A DNA stretch of 64,000 bases from assembly GCA_044222195.1 (NCBI GenBank), contig JBGANS010000019.1, forward strand, positions 1-64,000, read 5' to 3'. Under the pieces are notes generated by a model. The model saw nothing but the letters and a program-made list of their open reading frames with translations. It did no database searches and was not told the DNA's origin. Source of the stretch: JAHBXE01 sp044222195 (GTDB taxonomy: Bacteria > Planctomycetota > Phycisphaerae > Phycisphaerales > UBA1924). Positions 58,581 to 64,000 of the stretch are shown piece by piece (position 1 is the stretch's first letter; every line of letters starts with the position of its first letter). The position numbers and the translations under genes were made by a program.

Positions 58581-59427
58581 ATTTGGGCACGGAGGGTGCC
58601 TCCACCGCGGGCAGGGGCTTGTCTGACGCGGCCGGGGGCACAGGCGGCGGCGGACTGATGGGCTTGGGGGTCGTGCGGAGATCGGTGAGCGATGGCACGG
58701 ACTGGCGGCCCTCGGTCGGGAGCGCCCACTTGGTGGGGTCGCCGGGGTCCACGGCCTTGAACGAGAACTCAAACTGTGCCTCGGCATCGGGACGATGAAT
58801 CGAGGCGGAGATCTTGGTCAGCCGAACGGTGCTGACAAGCGCCGTGATCGAAATCGAGCCGGCGGGGCTAAGGCCCTTCATGGTGATCGTCAGCGGCCGG
58901 GCCGCCTCGTCAACCAGGGCATCGGACCACACCGTCTTGCGCAGCAGTTCCAGAGGCGAGTTGAATCCCGGGTCCTCCGGATTGACGATCGCCAGTTGCG
59001 GAATCGGCAGCGGGGGGAGCACCTCGGCCAGGCGGGCCGGAGTGATCGGGCCCGGAAATGAGCGCTGAAAGAACTTGTCCGGCGCGGCGGAGTTGGTGGC
59101 CGTGAGCTTGCCCTCCGCGATGGAGATCCGCAACTGGCCGAGTTCGAACAACACGCAGCGGGGCCTGGGCGTGACCGGGCCCGCATCGGACGCCAAGCGC
59201 TTAAGTCCCGGGTCGACACGGATGGTCAGGGTGTCGCTGCGATCTCCCGATGGAGTATGCACCCGAATCGTGATCTCCTCCGCAAACGGCGCGGAGTAGG
59301 CCTCGTGAAGGTCCGCGAGAAAGACCTCGGAGGGAATCGGCTCAGGGGGCGGCTTGGTCGGGCGATCCTGAGCGACCGCCGGGGGCAGCAAGCAAAGGAT
59401 TGCGGCGATGGCGGCGGGGGCTCGCAT
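58579..59427 (-). CDS. Secreted LolA-like protein
   Basis: 282 residues with signal peptide (APAAIAAILCLLPPAVAQ). FLADLHEAYSAPFAEEITIR, LTIRVDPGLKRLASDAGP, FELGQLRISIAEGKLTATN and DKFFQRSFPGPITPARLAEV form strands like the half-open barrel of LolA/DUF2092 lipoprotein-sorting proteins. A Pro-rich tail ends the protein. It begins 1 bp after the folK stop and shares its strand, so likely co-transcribed; terminates against the xer terminator. Function inferred only from the fold. Confidence 0.65.
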   Translation of the reverse strand: MRAPAAIAAILCLLPPAVAQDRPTKPPPEPIPSEVFLADLHEAYSAPFAEEITIRVHTPSGDRSDTLTIRVDPGLKRLASDAGPVTPRPRCVLFELGQLRISIAEGKLTATNSAAPDKFFQRSFPGPITPARLAEVLPPLPIPQLAIVNPEDPGFNSPLELLRKTVWSDALVDEAARPLTITMKGLSPAGSISITALVSTVRLTKISASIHRPDAEAQFEFSFKAVDPGDPTKWALPTEGRQSVPSLTDLRTTPKPISPPPPVPPAASDKPLPAVEAPSVPK

Positions 59428-59428
59428 A

Positions 59429-59941
59429 TCACTTGGACCCCGAAGCGGCGTCAGAAGTTCCGCGGGCCAGCAGGAGATCGCGCAGTTCCGTGACGGTGGC
59501 GCGCAATCCGGGCACCGTGAAGTGGGGCGCGACTTCGGCCAGGGGTGTGAGCACGAAGAGCCGCTCGTGCATCCGCGGATGGGGGATCGTCAGGCCCGCC
59601 TGATCGAGCATGAGGTCGTCGTAGAGCAGCAGATCAAGATCGAGCGTGCGGGGCCCCCACCGCTGTTCCTGAGCGCGATCGCGCCCGAGGCTTCGTTCAA
59701 TCGTGAGCAGGCTGGTCAGGAGGCCGCGAGGGTTCAGGGTGGTGCGGATCACGGCAGCGGCGTTGAGGTACCCGGGCTGAGGCACCGGCCCAACGGGGTC
59801 GGTCTCGATGAAGGTTGAGAACGCCACAAGGGACGTTTCCGGAAGCGCGGCGATACAGGCGAGGGCGCGGGTGAGGTACTCGTGCCGGTCGCCGAGATTG
59901 CTGCCCAGCGCGATGCAGGCGGTGGAATGGCCGCGGGTCAT
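59429..59941 (-). CDS. folK: 2-amino-4-hydroxy-6-hydroxymethyldihydropteridine diphosphokinase
   Basis: 170 residues. Pyrophosphorylates hydroxymethyl-dihydropterin for folate synthesis. ACIALGSNLGDRHEYLTRAL opens the fold, ERSLGRDRAQEQRWGPRTLD followed by LDLLLYDDL is the signature with the Mg-binding Asp pair, and IPHPRMHERLFVLTPLAEV closes it. Cytoplasmic. The terminator hairpin of the fliA operon lies just in front of its start. Confidence 0.94.
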   Translation of the reverse strand: MTRGHSTACIALGSNLGDRHEYLTRALACIAALPETSLVAFSTFIETDPVGPVPQPGYLNAAAVIRTTLNPRGLLTSLLTIERSLGRDRAQEQRWGPRTLDLDLLLYDDLMLDQAGLTIPHPRMHERLFVLTPLAEVAPHFTVPGLRATVTELRDLLLARGTSDAASGSK

Positions 59942-59945
59942 GCCT

Positions 59946-59980
59946 GAACGATAAGACCGCCCCGGGGTCGGGGCGGCCTT
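59946..59980 (-). terminator. Terminator between fliA and folK
   Basis: On the minus strand CCGCCCCG and CGGGGCGG pair around ACCC, followed by TCTTATCGTT. It stops just short of the folK ATG. Confidence 0.75.
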
Positions 59981-60033
59981 GGTTGGATTCAGAGAAGAGG
60001 GGGGCGAAAAGCCCGAGCGGCGAATCTCGACGG

Positions 60034-60906
60034 TCAGCCTTCAATCGGCTCGAGTTCGCGTGACCGGTGCTGCATCTGGGCCTTGAGCCGGGCCAGGATC
60101 GAGCTGTGCATCTGGCTGACGCGGGACTCGGACAGGTCCAGCGTGGCACCGATTTCCTTCATGGTCATGCCCTCGTAGTAGTAGAGGATGACGATGAGGC
60201 GCTCGGCCCGCGAGAGGCCCTTGGTGATCAGGTCCTTCAGGTCGCGGCGCTGCATTTCGCGCAACGGGTTGGAATCGGTGTCGTCGCGGACGACGTCGAT
60301 CTCGCGAAGTTCACGTGAGCCGTCGCTGGCGGCGAACTTGCGGGTGATGCTGTGGGTGCTGACGGCGGAGGAATCACGCTTGACCTTGTCAAACTCTTCG
60401 CCGGGCAGGTTGAGCTTGGACGCGAGCTCGGAATCGGTGGGAGAGCGGCCGTTGGCCATTTCGAACTTCTGGCGTGCGCTCTCGACCTTGGCCGTGCGGT
60501 GGCGGACGAGCCGCGGGACCCAGTCCATCGCGCGAAGCTCGTCGAGGATCGCGCCGCGGATGCGAGGGGCGCAGTACGTTTCAAACTTGACGCCCCGGTC
60601 AAGATCGAACGCGTCGATCGCGTCCATCAGGCCGAAGAGGCCGGCGGACATGAGGTCCTCGATATCCACTTCGTCGGGGAGACGCGTGTAAATGCGTTCC
60701 GCGTTGTAGCGGACCAGCGGGAGAAATCTCTCCATCAGGAAGTTGCGGATGGGCTCGGACTTGGCCGAGTCTCCCTTGACGACCTGGTAGTCGGTCCAGA
60801 CCTCCTGGATGGGCTTCTTGTCCAGGGGTGTACGCGTCTTGGACGCTTCGAGGCGGACGCCCCGGCGCGAAGACGACCGAACCTTGCTCTGCCGGATTGC
60901 TGTCAT
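60034..60906 (-). CDS. fliA: Flagellar sigma-28 family RNA polymerase sigma factor
   Basis: 290 residues. Region 2: NFLMERFLPLVRYNAERIYT, DIEDLMSAGLFGLMDAIDAF, RGVKFETYCAPRIRGAILDE and LRAMDWVPRLVR, a block diagnostic of FliA/WhiG. Region 3 follows (NGRSPTDSELASKLNLPGEE). Region 4 ends the protein: SRAERLIVILYYYEGMTMKE and IGATLDLSESRVSQMHSSIL. It directs transcription of late flagellar genes. The start overlaps the stop of the upstream membrane-protein gene (ATGA). No flgM-like anti-sigma is in view. Confidence 0.93.
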   Translation of the reverse strand: MTAIRQSKVRSSSRRGVRLEASKTRTPLDKKPIQEVWTDYQVVKGDSAKSEPIRNFLMERFLPLVRYNAERIYTRLPDEVDIEDLMSAGLFGLMDAIDAFDLDRGVKFETYCAPRIRGAILDELRAMDWVPRLVRHRTAKVESARQKFEMANGRSPTDSELASKLNLPGEEFDKVKRDSSAVSTHSITRKFAASDGSRELREIDVVRDDTDSNPLREMQRRDLKDLITKGLSRAERLIVILYYYEGMTMKEIGATLDLSESRVSQMHSSILARLKAQMQHRSRELEPIEG

Positions 60907-61208
60907 CGGCCACTCCTTAGCCAACCACTCTGCCGCCGCGTCCAACCGTACGCCCCCTCGACCGGGTTCACCGCTTTGTATTGACGGACGTATTCCTCGA
61001 CGACTCGCTCGGCCACCAGGCCGACAACCAGCCCGACCAGGTGCAGCGCCACCATGCTGATGAGGGCGACGGTGAGCACTCGGCCGCCGGGGTTGCCCGC
61101 CGCCATGCCGGCAACGATCGCCACGGCAAAGCCGGCGAGGCCAAGGCATGAGGCGATGAGCCTCGCTGTTGAACCGGGATTCAAAGACGCATCCCTCCGG
61201 CGAATCAC
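60903..61208 (-). CDS. Small membrane protein coupled to fliA
   Basis: 101 residues. Two membrane segments (ARLIASCLGLAGFAVAIVAG and LTVALISMVALHLVGLVVGL) with a basic N-terminus and a soluble tail (EEYVRQYKAVNPVEGAYGWT). No family recognised. Its stop overlaps the fliA start by 4 bp and flhG is 113 bp upstream, so it is embedded in the flagellar operon; a role in flagellar regulation is guessed from position. Confidence 0.7.
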   Translation of the reverse strand: MIRRRDASLNPGSTARLIASCLGLAGFAVAIVAGMAAGNPGGRVLTVALISMVALHLVGLVVGLVAERVVEEYVRQYKAVNPVEGAYGWTRRQSGWLRSGR

Positions 61209-61321
61209 AGCGCACCGACAGCCGTGCGGGCTTTATCGTCGCACGTGACGGGCCAATCGACGCTTTGATCACAATTCGACTCAAAGATTTCGCATTCCCG
61301 AATCGGGGCCCTTACAGAACT

Positions 61322-62290
61322 TCAACTCCCGCGCAATGTCAGCCGCGACCAGAGCCCTGACAGACCCGATAGCCTCGAGGCCGGCCGGTTGTCACGTGCA
61401 TGGCGGAGTTCGAGATTGTCAACGAGCACACAGGCCAACCTACGAAGATCGCGACTGGCCTGGCAACGAGGTTCGGAAAGGATCAGGGGAGAGCGGCGAC
61501 GAACCGCCGCGCCAACCTGCGGATCTTGCGCGACCCAACCCAAACAGGGCAACCGATAACGCAGGAACCGGCTGCAGACCGCGGCCATTCGAGCGTGAAC
61601 CGCGTCCGCTTCCTTCTTGCTGGATACCTGGTTCACGACCAGCGCCACGCGGGGCGGCCTCGCGGAGCCAAGCAAGGCGCACTTGATGAGGGCGTAGGCG
61701 TCGGCGATGGACGTCGGCTCAGGAGTCGCGATGACGAGCGACAGGTCGGACGAGCCCATGAACGACAGGACCTCGCGGCCCAGGCCCGCGCCGGTGTCCA
61801 CGATGAGCAGTTCGGTGTCGTCTTCGAGCTGGTCGAGGGCCCCGAGGAGACGGGAGCGTTCGAGTGGCGAGAGCTCGGCCATTCGGGCCACACCGGCAGA
61901 TCCGGGAATAAGCCGGAAGCCCCCGGGGGCATCCACCGCGATTTCACGCAGGTCGATTCGATCGTCGGAGTGGATGCGACGCTGATCTGCGACGCCGACA
62001 TACTGCTCAAGACGGCGCGTCGGGCTGAGGCCGCACAGCACATCGGCGTTGGCCATCCCGAGGTCGGCGTCGAGAAGGGTGGTCCGCCATCCGAGCTGCG
62101 TCATCGCGATCGAGAGGCTCACGCACGCGGTGGTCTTGCCGACACCGCCTTTGCCGGAGGAGACCGTGAGGACCTTGGCGCGGCGTTGCTGCGGGGCGAC
62201 GGCGGGAGTGGCCAGAAGGGTGGGGGCTGACTCGACGAGCGCCCGGAGCCGCGCGGCCTGATCACTGGTTGGCGCCAGGGCGTGGGTCAT
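61322..62290 (-). CDS. flhG: MinD-like ATPase FlhG
   Basis: 322 residues. Controls flagellar number and placement with FlhF. KVLTVSSGKGGVGKTTACVS is the deviant Walker A, LLDADLGMANADVLCGLSP (A') follows, then LLIVDTGAGLGREVLSFM (Walker B) and VALVVNQVSSKKEADAVHAR. The C-terminal amphipathic helix used for membrane binding is not obvious. Overlaps the flhF stop codon by 4 bp. Confidence 0.92.
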   Translation of the reverse strand: MTHALAPTSDQAARLRALVESAPTLLATPAVAPQQRRAKVLTVSSGKGGVGKTTACVSLSIAMTQLGWRTTLLDADLGMANADVLCGLSPTRRLEQYVGVADQRRIHSDDRIDLREIAVDAPGGFRLIPGSAGVARMAELSPLERSRLLGALDQLEDDTELLIVDTGAGLGREVLSFMGSSDLSLVIATPEPTSIADAYALIKCALLGSARPPRVALVVNQVSSKKEADAVHARMAAVCSRFLRYRLPCLGWVAQDPQVGAAVRRRSPLILSEPRCQASRDLRRLACVLVDNLELRHARDNRPASRLSGLSGLWSRLTLRGS

Positions 62291-63708
62291 CGGGCGACGA
62301 CCCTTTCCGCTTCGGTTTCCGCGCCGAGCAGGAGCTCGGCGAGACGATCCGCACGCCCCGGCTCGATATGGTCCGGCACTTCCTGGCCGGTGGTGATGTA
62401 CGAGAGCTTCAGCGCGACGCGACGGGCGACGGTGATCAGCGAGCCGTAACTCACCGCCTCATCGATCTTGGTGAAAATGATGTGGTCGGGCTGGATGCTC
62501 ATGAACCGGCCCGCGGCCTCGAGAAGCACCGACTGGCTCGACACGCTCGAGAGCACCAGGTGGGTCTGGTGCGGCTGCGCGGCGGAGATGAACTGGCGGA
62601 GCTCGTCCACGCGACCCGCGTCGCGCGGTGATCGGCCGGCCGTGTCGATGAGAATGACATCGCAGGTGTCCAGAGACTGGCAGCACGCAGACATGTCCGC
62701 GGGGCTCATCGCAACCTTGAGCGGCAGGCCGATGATTTCCGCATAGGTGCGGAGCTGATCGACCGCGGCGATGCGGTAGGTGTCACTCGTAATCAGGCCA
62801 ACCCGCTTGCCCTGCCGGAGCTTGTACGTCGCGGCGAGCTTGGCGATGGTCGTGGTCTTGCCTACTCCCGTCGGGCCTACGAGTGCGAGCGTGAGCGGAC
62901 GGCCGTCGGTCGGCCCGACGCAAGGGCTGGCGGCCGTTGGGATGAGCGATGCGATGGCGCGAAGCACGGCGGGGCGGATGATGCCGTCATCATTCTGGCG
63001 ATTGGCAGGAATCTCATCGCGAACCCTGGCCACCACTTCGTCGGCGAGCTCGGGCGAGACCTCCGCGTCGAGCAATCGGAAGTAGTGCCTCAGGACGGCG
63101 TCTGGAAGAGAAGAGGGAGAGAACCCGCCGCCCCCTTCGCGCGAGAGCCGGACCGCGGTATGGCGGGAGCACTGCAGCACCTGGCCGACCATCTTTTTCA
63201 ACGAAGCGAGCTCTTCGCTCAGCCCGCCCGGCGAGACGGTGGTGAATGCCGGCGACTCGGTGGCGGTCGATGTAGCCGGCGCCCGGCTTGGCTCGGTGGC
63301 CCTGGCGCCGGTGCGCACCACGCTCAGCCGTTGCGGCGGTGGAAGCGTGACAACCACAGGCGGCTCGGGTTCCTCGGGTGCGGCAACGGCCACGGACGAC
63401 TCGTTGCGGTTCGCGGCATTTCTGGCCGCGCGGTCTACCACGGGTTTGAAGCCTGAGCCTCCGGACTGCACACCACCAGGGCTCGCCGAGTAGGCCCGCA
63501 GCGCGGCAATGTTCCCGCTTTTGCGCTTGGCGACTTCGGGCCCGCCATCAGACGCCGTGACCTCGACCATCGCTTTGCCGCCCAGGCCGAGCACGCCGCC
63601 GACCTTGTACGTGCGCGTATGAAGGATGACCGCGTCCTTGCCCAGGTCTTTCTTGACCTCGGCGAGGCAGTCTCCCATCGTGCGCGCGCGATACGTTCGA
63701 AGATTCAT
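62287..63708 (-). CDS. flhF: Flagellar biosynthesis GTPase FlhF
   Basis: 473 residues. SRP-type GTPase marking the flagellar pole. N-terminal B domain begins MNLRTYRARTMGDCLAEVKK, followed by a long Pro/Ala/Ser-rich linker to about residue 165, then the N-domain. NG-domain motifs are LALVGPTGVGKTTTIAKLAA (P-loop), GLITSDTYRIAAVDQLRTYA, VILIDTAGRSPRD, IIFTKIDEAVSYGSLI and YITTGQEVPDHIEPG. The gene lies between flhA and flhG. Confidence 0.95.
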   Translation of the reverse strand: MNLRTYRARTMGDCLAEVKKDLGKDAVILHTRTYKVGGVLGLGGKAMVEVTASDGGPEVAKRKSGNIAALRAYSASPGGVQSGGSGFKPVVDRAARNAANRNESSVAVAAPEEPEPPVVVTLPPPQRLSVVRTGARATEPSRAPATSTATESPAFTTVSPGGLSEELASLKKMVGQVLQCSRHTAVRLSREGGGGFSPSSLPDAVLRHYFRLLDAEVSPELADEVVARVRDEIPANRQNDDGIIRPAVLRAIASLIPTAASPCVGPTDGRPLTLALVGPTGVGKTTTIAKLAATYKLRQGKRVGLITSDTYRIAAVDQLRTYAEIIGLPLKVAMSPADMSACCQSLDTCDVILIDTAGRSPRDAGRVDELRQFISAAQPHQTHLVLSSVSSQSVLLEAAGRFMSIQPDHIIFTKIDEAVSYGSLITVARRVALKLSYITTGQEVPDHIEPGRADRLAELLLGAETEAERVVAR

Positions 63709-63810
63709 TCAGCCTTCCGTGGCCTTCTGCAACCGCCTTGCGGCGTGATCCGGGGCATCCTGCCCGTGTGAATCGGCCATGAGCATACACACCGCACCTG
63801 CGGTTGCAAG

Positions 63811-64000
63811 TCAAGCCGCGGCGGCAGCCTCCTTTGTTTCTTCCAGGGTGACGAGCGCCATCGACTCGACTTCAACGGTCGGGACCACTTCGTTGTACGA
63901 CAGGACGTGGACCGTTGGTATGTGCGGTTCGAGGAGCTGGCGAACCACCGCGCGGACCTGCGGAGAGGTGATCACGACGGGCGGATGGCCCGAGGCGGTC
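63811..64000 (-). CDS. flhA: Flagellar export protein FlhA, C-terminal end
   Basis: The minus strand encodes PVVITSPQVRAVVRQLLEPH, IPTVHVLSYNEVVPTVEVES and a tail MALVTLEETKEAAAAA, ending at TGA 63811-63813. The first two are the conserved final motifs of the FlhA cytosolic domain. Only 62 residues lie inside the window; the rest of the gene is to the right. It is followed 102 bp later by flhF, the usual order. Confidence 0.9.
   Translation of the reverse strand, partial: TASGHPPVVITSPQVRAVVRQLLEPHIPTVHVLSYNEVVPTVEVESMALVTLEETKEAAAAA

Overview
This is a GC-rich bacterial chromosome segment from a Gram-negative, flagellated planctomycete, most likely class Phycisphaerae (lineage inferred from gene content, no search run). 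Supporting features are a PF07638-type ECF sigma factor translationally coupled to a receptor-like Ser/Thr kinase with WD40 repeats, a second kinase with TPR-like repeats, a secreted protein with two short GC-type dockerin repeats, a subtilase ending in a PEP-CTERM-like Arg-rich tail, many proteins with small zinc ribbons, and many starts with no Shine-Dalgarno sequence. An outer membrane with Kdo-type LPS is implied by the kdsD/kdsC block next to a giant LptC/LptA-like protein, plus TolB-like and other lipoproteins. The window looks chromosomal: no prophage, plasmid or CRISPR locus was found.

Layout. 1-8.5 kb: two adjacent paralogous secreted fibre-like proteins (the first running off the left edge), a GT2 glycosyltransferase, a methyltransferase, an MFS-type transporter, an alpha/beta hydrolase and an Hsp20. 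8.7-16.4 kb: membrane zinc-ribbon protein, ChaN-like lipoprotein, threonine aldolase, PilZ protein, DUF2891 protein and patatin lipoprotein. 16.4-19.6 kb: uppS and purA, separated by a GxxExxY nuclease-like gene framed by inverted repeats. 19.6-30.9 kb: dockerin protein, FHA protein, hemW, the kinase/sigma pair, a zinc-ribbon protein, an RluA-type pseudouridine synthase, pgl, a GGQ release-factor-like protein and tsaD. 31-41.6 kb: subtilase, S41 protease, TPR kinase, hflX, tRNA-Thr, STN/secretin-like protein and histidine kinase. 41.7-45 kb: csp with a long leader, pnp with a frameshifted S1 end, rpsO. 45-53.3 kb: aminotransferase, scpA, the kdsD-x-kdsC-lptC/A operon and nuoC. 53.3-59.9 kb: TolB-like and other lipoproteins, a Xer recombinase and folK. 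60-64 kb: flagellar regulatory block flhA-flhF-flhG-membrane protein-fliA on the minus strand.

The most unusual structure is a family of imperfect inverted repeats built from CGCAGAGGGCGCAGAG-type arms. It occupies three same-strand junctions (purA|uppS, pgl|rluA, tsaD|RF). In one copy a PD-(D/E)XK-like GxxExxY gene sits next to the hairpin, and the outermost arms form a perfect 21-bp terminal inverted repeat. The last arm supplies the nuclease stop codon and a possible overlapping GTG start for uppS. Other repeat families have entered coding sequence (two in hemW, one in tsaD) or sit beside genes (a direct repeat around the patatin gene, a double hairpin between scpA and kdsD). The pnp 3' end carries two apparent indels that are either assembly errors or real damage.
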